Shown here in pieces: positions 32,063 to 42,807 of a stretch of DNA of 64,000 bases. The notes under the pieces were generated by a model. The model did not search any database and had not been told where the DNA came from. It saw only the letters and a program-made list of their open reading frames with translations. The translations under genes were made by a program, and so were the position numbers. Position 1 is the first letter of the stretch; each line of letters begins with the position of its first letter. This stretch comes from Morchella semilibera (lineage: Eukaryota > Ascomycota > Pezizomycetes > Pezizales > Morchellaceae): assembly GCA_009192285.1 (NCBI GenBank), contig CM018603.1, forward strand, positions 2,658,588 through 2,722,587, read 5' to 3'.

Positions 32063-34144
32063 TTTACGTTCCTAGCTACCACCTCGATGCCACTTCTAAA
32101 AGAGCAAATAATGCTCTCCTACCGGAATGTCTGCTATATGACGCTGGGACTAAAGGAGGGCAATCAACCCCCTAAATCATGTATGGAAGACGTGTGAGAA
32201 ATAACTTCGATTGAAGCAAATGAACGGAAACTACACCTTTCCCTGCCCTGCCAGCTCCAATTCCTGTTCAAGGAGAACCCCTTACCGCTGGCCGCTGCCT
32301 CCTTTTTTTCGTTTTGTGAGCCTACCTCCATGGTGTAGTGGGCCTTCTGTTAAAGTAAAGATTTCGTCCCTGGCTCTGTCTAAGCGCATTTTGTTACGGG
32401 AAGCAACACGGAGGACAACATTGAAGCATAGAGAAACGCATGTGTCATCGAAAGTTTTTCATCAAAACGCGTGAGTCGGTCAAATTTCGAGTATTGTATC
32501 ACGAGCACGAGAGACCGAGGACGGAGGAACTTAAAGCATCAGAGAAGACAGGGCTTGATAGGTGACAGAGTGAGGAGTTCCAAATGGAGGAATCTCCAAT
32601 TGATCTGTTCGAAGTGATGTTGCGCATGTGTATCTGAGAAATAACAAATGATCACCAGGTTAGATAACGTATAAAGCGCATCTTCGGTCGAATTGAGTCA
32701 TATCCTTAATCGATATTGGGAAACGTCGAGATATGTGAACCGCGTGTGTATCACCAAGAAGGAACCGCATGACGTAGTACTTATCAGCAACGACCATCCG
32801 ACATAATGTAGATATAGATGAACTCGGAATTTGGAGAACTAATGGTTATGACACATGAGAAGGTGTAAGTGTACTGATGATAGCATCGAACTCAATGATG
32901 GATCCAGAAAAAAACCTCTGATAAAATTAGGACGTAAGGGTTTGAGTAACCCATGAGGTGACAAATTAGGAGCATTGGATGAAGGAAAGATAAAGATAAA
33001 GCAATATAGTAACACAAGGAAGCCACAATAGAGGAGAAGCTTGCGGATGCAGGACCGTTAGCAACGTTAAAACTAGCCTTAAGGATTGAACAATCGTAAT
33101 TCCCTCTAATCCCTGTACAGAGAGCTCGGGACCATGGAGACCGATCGATAACCTCGGTATGAAACGCGAAAACCCATAATACACATAGTCAAAGGAAACT
33201 CGACAACGAAGCAGTGAAAAATAACACGCGTGTTATACCGAACAGGTTTAAAGACTATTATTCGGTGATTCTTCTGCGCCTATATCCTTACGAGCTCCTC
33301 CGCGAATCCATAGTACGCCTGATTAGATTAGCCAAGTCACGATCTTCAGGCATTATTTAGGTAATAACCTAGGGGTCTAAAGTATGTATTCCACGCTTAA
33401 AACAGGATAAGAAGCGTTGCGGGTTGGCACGTAAAGAAGCGAGGAAGAAGAAATCCTACAAGCGAGAGAGAAAGCTCCCTTATGCTATATAAGCCTTGCA
33501 GAAAACTGTGTCTGGCCTTTAAATTTCTCCTACTATTAGAGAGAAACTAGAAGTCTAGAATCCAAGGAAATCCCTTTTTAGAACACTTTCAAATAGCCAA
33601 TCGGAAGCACTATGCACTCTGTTATGGACCTATCCTCGGGCAGTTTTGAGCACAAAGCCGCTAGTAGGCATTGCAAACATTCATAATAGCAACCCATAAT
33701 ACCGAACCAAAATACCTCCAGTTTACCATAACGCGTCGGGAGTTCTTATTAGAAACCCTTGACTAAATTTACTTCTTTTCCAGAAATACTAGGTTCCCAC
33801 TAAGTACGCTCCTCACCCATGTAATCCCTGAGACAGGCGTCTGGGACACTATCCAGATTCCCTCTTCTTTTAGCTGTTGGTATAACCAGGAATGGTGAAG
33901 CGCGCAGAATCTTGTAGCTATTTGCGGCGGGAGATCCAGTCGGATAGCCGGGGGCAAGAGACTCAGTAAGTAGACCCATATTATAGCAATGCGCAGTCGT
34001 CGCTTGGAGGTCATCCTGATTACCAGTCTCACTTAGGGAATCCTGGCGCTGACAGTCTGACAGATCGAGTTCCTTTAGAGATATCTCATAGAGACCTACC
34101 GCCAGTATAATCTCCTTCCAGCATTAATCCACACTTTGAGTAGG

Positions 34145-34450
34145 AACTACTTAGCGTGTTTGATGTTGGTGTTGATGGAGACTCAATCTTACGTGTTATG
34201 GATGCGTGGAAATATGGAGTATTTAATGGATAGGTGGTAGGAATGAGATTCGGTTTTATGTCATCAGTATGTCTTGAAAAGAAGTGTCGTACCCATAGAT
34301 TATTTTATTTTAAACTAGCAAAGAGAGAACTAACTATTCAACCACCTGAGCGTCAGATATTCCGAAAGAAATCAGTCAGATCGAGAAGAAAAACCTTCAT
34401 CTCATATCCCTCGTCGTAACCCCTCGCTCCTTCAAGTGGTGACCTAAGGA
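34145..34450 (+). repeat. Protease-region relic of a chromovirus, sense
   Basis: A stretch near 34240-34280 (GAATGAGATTCGGTTTTATG, then TCATCAGTATGTCTTGAA) matches the chromovirus A pol sequence near 14067-14105 downstream of the protease, with frameshifts. No intact product. Confidence 0.5.
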
Positions 34451-35396
34451 TGATGCTACCTAATCTTACTCTGGTAGTGGGCTCGATTATACGTGGACAT
34501 TCTATGTATTCACCTCGATTTGAGTACTAGAAGCCGCCTCGCTCCAATCCTGAATGTAGATAGTTATTTTTCTCTTCAATGAAATGGCCCATTGCCAATT
34601 CAAAGACTTTTCGACTTATCCATAGTCTTGATGAAACACAAGAACCAATGAGAACTTTCAACAATAAATTACTCGCTCCCAGACCACAGCCATATAATCA
34701 TGTGCATCGCACAAAGTCTGTGCAGGAGCATGGTGCAGCGAACACCTCCATATTGGTCTGCCCCTCGATACTTCGTATGGTCTTTCCATCTTAGCATTGG
34801 TGTTCCTAGACGAACTGAAGGGTTTACAAGGAGTGCTATCAAGGACAATCCTCTCACGCGGGCTAATACATTTTACACCAAAATAGTGTAAGCTTCTGTG
34901 ACGTACTGAATAGATGGAGAGAATCTTAGTATAGTCTCCAAGAGACGATGGGGTAGCTGGTATAAGTCGACTTCGGCCCAAATATACTTATGACATGTGC
35001 AAGAGATAATGGGTCCAATCGTTCCTGCTGATTAGAGAGCTCAGAAGTAATCACAGCCACGAGCAGACTACTGTTTACACTAAAGTAACAACACTGACGG
35101 ACAGAGTCTGATTTTCTTTCAGTTCTGCACCACCCGTCGCGTGGATAGAAAGCCCGGTAATAAGTAGCGGGGGGCAAACACCGGGCGAGATCATATATTC
35201 CAAATACAGGCACGGAAGCGACCGCGGTAAATGCAAAAGATTGCCAGTTGCGAGAGACCAAAAGATCGGGCCGGGCTATGAGCAGAGCAGGAGCATGAGA
35301 GGTACCCCGGATGATACCTGCGCGAAGACACTCCAGATATCTGTTGTGTATTCAGGGAGTCTGAGCCGCCCACGTTGCAAGAGTTCCCCACAGGTA

Positions 35397-35460
35397 ACTC
35401 CTGAGAGCTCCCGAGGCCTCAGATGCAGACATGCAGGAGACAAATGAAGTCTTGCTGATA
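35397..35460 (+). mobile_element. CATCAGCAAG MITE, copy 3 (3' fragment)
   Basis: Retains a CTCCTGAGAG motif and the right end AGACAAATGAAGTCTTGCTGATA; the left half is missing. Confidence 0.6.
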
Positions 35461-35883
35461 TGGACCTCAACGAGAATGATGATAAGCACTATAGATTTCC
35501 TCGTTACTTAAGACAGGTTCTGAGGTCAAGGGAAATAGAGCTAAGGATAGGAGTATATTTTAATGTACCGAGATAACAGAAAGACGAGACGAAGAGGAAA
35601 GAAAGAAAGAAACTAAAAATAACATCCAGGCCTGCTATCTAAAACTCTCCTTCGCTAGTCTAGTATGACCCATACATCAACTCGTGGAAACTCATAGAAA
35701 CTATCTGTAACCACACTTTGTATTCCACCCCACTATTTCGTCAAAACTCATTATCAATCCTCCTTACAACCGAACCCGATAGAACCTAATGACCAAATCC
35801 TCACCTCATCTCGTCCCCTTCTCGCTTAACATAACTTCTTCTGTGACAACAGTGCTACGACTACCGAACTATTGACAACCGCC

Positions 35884-36019
35884 ATCAGAAAACTCAACTT
35901 ATGACTGGAGTCTCCCAACAGTCTCCCGGGTCTCCTGAGAGTCTCCTGAGACTCCTAGATATTTTTTGAGTCTTCTGAGGCTCAGGAGACATCAGGAGAC
36001 AAATCAAGTCTTGCTGATG
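35884..36019 (+). mobile_element. CATCAGCAAG MITE, copy 4
   Basis: 136 bp from CATCAGAAAACTC to CTTGCTGATG, with GC on both sides; the C of the right-hand GC is also the first base of copy 5. Confidence 0.85.
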
Positions 36020-36020
36020 G

Positions 36021-36128
36021 CATCAGCAAGCTCAACTTGTGACTGGAGTCTTCCAACAGTCTGCCAGGTCTTCTGAGAGTCTCCTGAAGCTCAGGAGACA
36101 TCAGGAGACAAATGAAGTCTTGCTGATA
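36021..36128 (+). mobile_element. CATCAGCAAG MITE, copy 5 (internally deleted)
   Basis: 108 bp, same orientation as copy 4 and separated from it by one base. It lacks the central GAGACTCCTGGATATTTTTT portion. Confidence 0.85.
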
Positions 36129-36247
36129 TGTGCCAATATGCTGGGACAACTTGAATACAGCCCCAGCATTTATTTAAGAGTGCACCTTTTTGTATATCAT
36201 CCGAGCGAATAAGTGAGACATAGCTGTGTAAGGTGTCCGGAAGCAAA

Positions 36248-36329
36248 CATCAGCAAGACTTCATTTGTCTCCTGATGTCTCCTGAGCTTCAGGAGATTCA
36301 AAAAATATCAAGGAGTCTCAGGAGACTCT
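36248..36329 (-). mobile_element. CATCAGCAAG MITE, copy 6 (truncated by an LTR)
   Basis: Opposite orientation to copies 4 and 5. It stops where TGTTACGGAGCAACACGG, the antisense end of a B-family LTR, begins at 36330. Confidence 0.75.
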
Positions 36330-36419
36330 TGTTACGGAGCAACACGGAGATGACTGGCAAGAGAGCCGAAGTACACAACCGAGGCAGGAACAGGGACGAG
36401 GACGAGGATCAACGAGGGG
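36330..36419 (-). repeat. B-family LTR fragment, antisense
   Basis: About 90 bp matching the reverse complement of the chromovirus B LTR 3' end (TGTTACGGAGCAACACGGAGA onward), adjoining the truncated MITE. Confidence 0.6.
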
Positions 36420-38235
36420 AAGATTTAAAAGCATCGTCAGGACTTGTCCGGGGAAGAGCTAAGCTGTTATCTTTACTTGGTTAAGGCACGAGAGTGCACA
36501 GAATAGCCTCTACACAACTCCTTCACAGTGGACATTCGTCCTTTCAGACGGGATAGGACGTTGGAGCAACGAAAAAAGAATCCCGCCAACAAAACTTAAC
36601 TTAGGAATCACCCTGTGGAAATCTGCACAGATTACCGTTCCTTACTGCTTCAACCAATCTGGGCTGCCTGATTGAAATGAAATAAAATGGCGCGGTAGGG
36701 TCCAAACTCCCCGTGAGGAGAAGCGAATTGCGGGAGCAAAGTCTCTTTGAAGCTAGGCGAAATGGAGCGAGGCCCGAACGAGGGTAAGTACATGCCGGTT
36801 TCCCCTATCGAACTCTGAGGATCGAGACGAAATTATATCCCATATGGGCTGAAAAACGCAAGCTTGAGGATAACGATGTACATTGTGCGAAATTCAGTGA
36901 CTAATGGGATATTCTGCCCAGCGGGTATATCGTTCTAGACGTATATCTCAGAATAAAGACACAAGGTGTATATAACAAAACCATTACACTAAACCGTAGT
37001 GTTGACGATATTAAAATAGTGAGATCCAGAAGAATACATCTCGCTATGGTAGAAAAGAGAAAAAGAAAGAACAAAGGAATATCGTGAGCACTACGAGCAC
37101 CTTAATAGGGAAACGGGATACCTTACCAAAAAATTCGTTAAACGCCCCATATTCCCTCCGAAGCCTCTAATCCTCACCACTGCACAAGCAATTCTCTTAT
37201 CATAAATCTCGGTACATCGCCGGGAGGTGTTTCTATGGAAAAGAATGCTACCGGATGGAGCACTCCATCATCCCACCACATGTACATAATCCTGCGACAT
37301 AATACCGGCGGAACATAATCTGAATGAGGCATCAGGTTTCCACAATGACTTCTTTTTTTCTACAATCAATAAAATGCAATCGAGCTGTAACGGGAAGACC
37401 TCCCTGGAGAAACTCCAAGAACCAGCCGACCATAATACGAGATCCTTTAGAGACTTCTTGAAAATACACCCTCGCCGAGCCAACGTGAGAGACCGCCTCT
37501 CTTTCGCGAGACCTCATATCCTCTGACACTTTCTCCCTTTCCTTATACTTGGTTCAGAGGCAAGTAGCCGGGACACAACTCGAGGAGAGTCAGGTTCAGT
37601 GGATGAAGTAGGCCGTGATGAATAAAATTTCTGGCTCAACATCAGGCGCTAAAAAGAACCCGTCGTTGAACCTGCACCCTCTGTAGAGGCGAGACCTTGC
37701 TGTGGAGTCACTCTTAACGCTTGAAATCACTGCTGATGAAGTCATTCAATAAAAACTCATCCTAGGTTTTCCTCTCAAAAACTGAAATACGTCACCTTCA
37801 TGGTAATGTACCATATACTGTGTTGAATGAATTGCCTTTCCCTGAAGAGGGGAAATAAGGTCACAAAATTCATCCGAACGGGTTTTGTCTTGCTGCCGAG
37901 AACAAGAATTTTATAGACTCGGCTCTATGAGCTTCCTTAATGTGTTGGATGAAACGGGCCATTGCTGTATAATCCATGCGGACACAAGAGCAAGATATGA
38001 AGGAACCTTTTTTCCTGCTAAAACGGGACTCGTTGCCAGAGTGCCTCAGATGGTTCTTCCACAGAACCTTGCAAAGTTGGTAATCAGAAGTAAATTTAGA
38101 CGAACAACATCGAGAATTACAGAATAATCTTAAAGAAATTACTAGCCGTGGCAAAAATATCAAGAAGCGGGCCGCAGAATCGTTGATCCAAATGTTGAAC
38201 GCTATATTATTAGATAAAGGAGCAGGATGAGCCAC

Positions 38236-38883
38236 TCTACTCTATAGCCACGCGCTACGACTCTGAGGCAGTTGACACAAATCGGTTTAAAATGGACAAA
38301 ATCCTCATCAGATAAACTTCAATATAGACTCGTAGATTCATGAGTGTCGTACGGGATACGAGTCCGGAAAAGCCAGTGTGTTCAGTCATCTAACAATACT
38401 GAATCCTTTGTGCTGCTATCAACAATATAGTAAAATACTTGTACTTCAGGGAGTTGCATTCGCGCCCAAGCAAGTGCTGCGTAAGATCCTCGAAACTTAG
38501 TGTGTCATAATATTGCCCATTTAGGATAGGCCGGGAAATCGTAGAGTAAGGTTTTGTGGCGATTGTATGGTAACGGATTGTCAGGGGCAAGGGTACATAC
38601 CGGACCATTTTGAGTGCGCGATTACTCTTAAAGTGCACGTAATAATCATCGTAAAGTCTAGTAAGAGATCTAGATCTAGATCCGTGATCCATCCGCTTTT
38701 AAAGCAGAAGAGCACTCGCACGTACGAAATCCGCTCGGCTCCAGAATTTTTGCCTTTAACAACATTTTAAAGCCCCATTCACTAACTTTCCAGGGCTTAG
38801 AGCTCCAAACCATCACGGCAAGGCTCAGATACCGTCAACAAGCCCCTACTTCCTCGATAAAAACCGCTCATATATTACTTCAA
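38236..38883. other. Intergenic region upstream of the CTK2-like gene
   Basis: AT-rich with GATCTAGATC repeats near 38665; no gene recognised. Should include the promoter of the cyclin gene. Confidence 0.4.
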
Positions 38884-40260
38884 ATGCATAGTGTGCAATC
38901 TGCTCCCTCACGGAGCCCACTTTCACCGGGAATCGCCTGTTACGACACAGGTCCAGAGCTTCGCAAATACATTCATTCAGAGGTCGCGACCATACCTTAG
39001 TGATGAGCAGATCGAGGCCCTACTGCCCAAAGACTCCCATCTTGAAGCAAAGGATACAACTACTAGGTTAAACGCGTGTATTTGGATCATGCAGGTTGGT
39101 CAGAACATGCAGTTGTAGGTTTTTGGTCTTACGAATGGCAAGAGAAGGGAGGCTAATCACTACCTAGCCCCGTGAGGACAATGGCCACGGCGATGATCTT
39201 GTACCCATCGATTCAGGTTATTCAACAGGAGCCCGTTTCTGGAACATAACTGGATGGTATGTGAATTATGAACGCTGATTTCCTGTCCTGCGCGGTTGAT
39301 CAAGAACTCATGTCGGGTGTGTTATCCAGGATGTTGCAGCAACATCATTATTTGTAGCTTGCAAAATTGAGGATACACTAAAAAAATCAAGAGAAATATT
39401 GGCAGCAAGCTATAATTTGAGACACCCCCAAGCCGAGCCGATCAATTCAGACAATCAAGTAAGATATTCGGGTTTAGCAGGGCAAAATATAACCACTAAT
39501 GAAAACAGTTGCTCGATGATAGCACAAAGCGCGTTATTGGGATTGGAGAGAATGATTCTTGAATCCTCGTCTTTTGACTTCCGGTATCGTCATGCGCAGC
39601 CTTTGATTATCAAATTTGCGAAGCACTTCGGCTACTCAAAGGAGTTGACACAGAAAGCGTGGGATATATCTATTGATGTATACAGACACTCGCTCCTCTA
39701 AAAGCCACGCCACATGCATTGGCCCTCGCAGTTCTGGATCTTGCCACAAGGCTTGAGGGAGAAAAACCAATATACGGTACGAAGAGTTCGAGGTTACTCG
39801 GGATTCGGTCTTGTGTAAGTGAAAACGTCTATTTCCCACCTTTCTTGAAGACCATTCTAACTTCAGTACCCATTATATAATGTAATACCTCAAAATAGCT
39901 ATTGTCGATGATCTACTAGACCTTTATACAAATCACCGTACCTATACATTGGTTGGAGCACAATATGACAGCAACACTTAACCTCACACATCGTATTGAG
40001 CTCAACAAAGAACGTCAGACGCAGGGTAATGGCCACCACAGGCACAATGGCAATGGCCAGGATTCATTCAATTCTTCGCCCAGTGAAATTTCTTATAATC
40101 TTGCAAATGGGCAAGTGACAAATGCGACAGATCGTGGAACTCATGGTACTGTACGTTTCATGATCGACCCTAGTAGGGAGAGATCGGAAAGGCATTTACT
40201 CGATCAGCATGCACATGATAGCAATGGGGCGGGTGGGAGCCCTTGTAATGGGAGCTCATA
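38884..40260 (+). CDS. CTK2: CTK2-type cyclin (CTDK-I beta subunit), with apparent one-base frameshifts
   Basis: In yeast CTDK-I this cyclin partners the Ctk1 kinase that phosphorylates the RNA polymerase II C-terminal domain. Cyclin-box text is clear but in shifting frames: YLSDEQIEALL, FPVRTMATAMILY then HRFRLFNRSP, DVAATSLFVACKIEDTLKKS, RVIG then LERMILESSSFDFRYRHAQP, KAWDISIDVYR then TLAPLKATPHALALAVLDLA, and DDLLDLYTNHRTYT. Exons are about 38884-39114, 39168-39256, 39330-39458, 39509-39814 and 39899-40260. The start MHSVQSAPSRSPLSP at 38884 is joined to the body only by assuming one extra G at 38928-38930. Other run-length changes lie at 39204-39206 (CCC), 39539-39541 (GGG), near 39684, at the donor after 39814, and near 39973. 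The C-terminal tail has TVRFMIDPSRERSE. Either a real gene with sequence errors or a young pseudogene; I favour the former. Confidence 0.75.
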
Positions 40261-40804
40261 ATGAGCTATCAGGATGCTCAGTTCTGTGGGAAAAAATAGT
40301 TCTCAGACAATGATCGATTGACCATAATCCCCCATAATGAGATATAGGAAGAGAAGCAAAATGCAAGAAGGGGGGGAGGGACCGGACATCTTTCATTTTT
40401 CTTCTGTTTTCTTTGACGGTTGAATGGCTGTTTATAACGAATTGCTATGGACCAAGACGCGAATTTATTTTATTCTAGGTTTAGGGCTTTTAAAGTATAT
40501 AAATACATGTACCGAGTGTTGAGGGTAAATACGAAGAGAATCTTGCTGTGGAATAAGTGTGTTTATCTTATCAGATTCTCGGTATTTATGGTTAACCCCC
40601 GGTACAGCATGTATATAGATACATGTAGATACATGTAGGTTTGCGTCAAACTCTATGGGAGAAGGAAAGGGGTGGGGGTGGGGGGTTAAACTTGCGATAA
40701 AGCAGGCAGGCTAAGATGTGACCTCGGCAATGATGTAATCCGTACCTGCGGCATAAGACACCCTCCACATCATCTATCATCCAATTCACACAGACGTAGC
40801 GAAA
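40261..40804. other. Intergenic region upstream of the rhodanese gene, with a G-rich tract
   Basis: Contains GGGG-T-GGGGG-T-GGGGGG at 40669-40685, able in principle to form a G-quadruplex about 120 bp before the rhodanese ATG. A GGGGGGGAGGG tract lies near 40366, and ACATGTA repeats near 40505 and 40615-40640. Confidence 0.5.
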
Positions 40805-41369
40805 ATGGCATCGAAGCAAATCACAGCATCGCTTTTCCGCTGCTACTTTTCGGCTTCCAGGCCGCTAGCAATCCCAAACCGTGCCGCTACTCCCGTCGGC
40901 CCGTGTCCCAAACCTGCCCGAGTCTCGTGGGGTGCAATTCGACACCACTTCACCCCAGCCCCGCAGTCGAAAGTTTATGGCTACGATCACGTTAGTTATT
41001 CAATAAATTTCTTCCATACCGCTTAAACATGTATTGACAACTGGTTAGATCAAATTATTTTCAGCAAACCCCTCTGCCAGCAGGCTTCTCGTCGATGTAC
41101 GCGAACCCAGCGAGTTTCGGCGCGGGGCTATCCCAACAGCGATAAATGTACCTATTGCGACTGCACCAGAAGCTTGGAGTTTACCGGAGGACCAGTTTGA
41201 AGATCGTTTTGGATTTGCAAAGCCACAGACAGGTGTCGAATTGGTGTTTTACTGCAAGGCAGGGGTGAGAAGTAGTGCCGCTGCCCAATTGGCGCTACAA
41301 AATGGCTACGAGAAAGTAGGGGAGTATAGGGGGAGTTGGCTTGATTGGGAGAAAAGGACCGGAGGATGA
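40805..41369 (+). CDS. Single-domain rhodanese (thiosulfate sulfurtransferase), probably mitochondrial
   Basis: Moves sulfane sulfur from thiosulfate to acceptors. Exons 40805-40990 and 41049-41369 join in frame to 168 residues. The first about 50 residues are rich in Arg, Ser and Ala with few acids (MASKQITASLFRCYFSASRP), a good mitochondrial presequence. The rhodanese fold follows: RLLVDVREPSEFRRGAIPTAINVPI, then the active-site loop CKAGVRSSAAAQLA with the catalytic Cys, and GYEKVGEYRGSWLDWEKRTGG at the end. Similar in layout to yeast Rdl2, but I do not assign orthology. Its stop is 386 bp from the convergent eL32 gene. Confidence 0.88.
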
Positions 41370-41754
41370 TGGCTGTCTAGGATATATAACATGTTCGGGG
41401 GTACACCAAGTAGGGAGGTAGTGTATAAAAGGCTGGGCAAAGAGTCAGGATATATGGGTGGAGTGTTTGGTATATAAATCACAAGATATGGCAAACTCCA
41501 CGTTTTGAAATGCAGGTGTTATTGGTTTTGTAAACCGAGCTGTTGGGTCAGGACTGTTATTTCCGGCCACAGAATGATCCTAGCAACACAAACACCGGCG
41601 CAACAAATTGTTACTCATTTGGACTATTATGTCCGTATTACAATCGTACAAAAGCAAGAAAGCGCCCGTAGTTTTCCGCTGCCCAGTGAGTTTTTTACTT
41701 TTTTTGAATTGAATGGTGACAAAAAGAAGAAAGAAACGAAGCACCGCCGATCCT
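41370..41754. other. 3' intergenic region between convergent genes
   Basis: Lies between the ends of the rhodanese and eL32 genes; nothing recognised. Confidence 0.4.
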
Positions 41755-42419
41755 TTAAGCATCGGTGGTGACTCTTCCCTTAGGGTTGGTAACCTTGACA
41801 CCAAGAGCCTTGGCCTTTGCAATGATCTCAATGCGCTTTCGGGATGAGACAGCGTGGCCGATTCTGCGGAAATAGATTAGCACAATTCCCTCGGATTGTG
41901 TGTAGTTTACTGAAGCTGTAGAGCGAGGGGATTTACTCGGCGGCGTATGTCTTGTTGTGCATAAGAAGCATATCAACGTCAGAGGTGTTCTGGACGAGAA
42001 ACGCCTTGTGGCCGGAAGGCATCATGTGCTTGGTCTTGCGGTTGGATCCGTATCCGATCTATAGTTTCTCCGGCAGACTCAGGTCAGAATCCTAATTTCG
42101 CACTCCCGAAGACCCTGCTTCAATTCTGACTGTCGACGTGTATCATACCGAAGGCATAGCAGCCTGTCCCTTAAACCTCCTCCTAACCCTGTTATCAATA
42201 CCCTTAGGCTTCCTCCATGACGGCTTGACAGTCTTGTAGGTGTCGCTCTGGTGGCTGTGATGCGGTAAACGTCAGTCATTCACCTCGTTTGAGCTTCCTG
42301 GTATTTGTTGAATTTGCAGGTTCGGAAAGGTTTGTGGGTTCGAGATCTGGTGGGTCCTACCGGTTGAACTTCTTAGTCCGCTTCTTGATGATAGGTACGT
42401 GCTTCTTAGCTGCGGTCAT
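41755..42419 (-). CDS. RPL32: 60S ribosomal protein eL32
   Basis: Large-subunit ribosomal protein. Exons on the minus strand are 42419-42361, 42254-42149, 42058-41937 and 41863-41755. They fit in phase to 131 residues, the usual eL32 size. The chain runs [97 protein letters not shown], and ends [13 protein letters not shown]. These are family-typical and strongly basic. The gene is intron-rich for its size and divergent from SMC2. Frame is clean. Named by the human symbol for eL32; naming differs in yeast (RPL32). Confidence 0.96.
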
Positions 42420-42807
42420 CTATTGGAGATAATGAAAGTTAGTCCTGCCCGAATCCGTGATAAAGTTTTTCTAGGGCATTTTTCTCCGGAGTTTCGACGA
42501 AAAAGACTTCAAAGTAACAACACACACCTTGTCGGTTGGGTGATGGAATCCTGGGGGTGGAAGGGTTGGTTATCGGTCAGTCTTCGTTAGTAGGAAATTA
42601 CTGGAATTTGACGATCGCGATATTCGCTCCTGCAAGCATGTGTTGTGTGGGCACACCAGTTGTGACTGCTGTTTCTATCGTGTTACCCTACCTGGCATGG
42701 TGGTTCCAAATGTCCAAATTTCATTACCCGGCTGCAAACCACGTGCTAATCATGCGCAACGACTACGTACCGTGAGCTGCTACTGTGTGCTTCGACCATC
42801 AAACATC
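42420..42807. promoter_or_regulatory. Divergent promoter region shared by eL32 and SMC2 genes
   Basis: 388 bp separates the two start codons on opposite strands, so both promoters must lie here or overlap. No specific factor site could be named. Confidence 0.45.

Larger units (their letters stand above)
35461..36148 (-). repeat. Family-A-like LTR, antisense, containing two MITEs
   Basis: Antisense LTR landmarks (CTCAACGAGAATGATGATAA, TACCGAGATAACAGAAAGAC) run to 35883. Two adjacent MITEs then interrupt it, and it resumes after 36128 as TGCCAATATGCTGGGACA, the LTR 5' end. Confidence 0.65.
32391..38235 (-). mobile_element. Dead antisense B-family chromovirus with later insertions
   Basis: Landmarks in minus-strand order match chromovirus B. 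Reverse transcriptase block AFNIWIND near 38190 (B has AFQHWIND). RNase H block KKEVIVET then DAS...SAGIMSQ near 37280-37345 (B has KEVIVETDASDYVSAGIMSQ). Chromodomain DNA GTTATGGTAAACTGGAG near 33722. The 3' internal/LTR junction CGTACTATGGATTCGCGGAG near 33310. LTR 3' end TGTTACGG near 32391. All frames are broken. The span includes later insertions between about 35400 and 36420. The outer limit on the right is uncertain. Confidence 0.6.
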
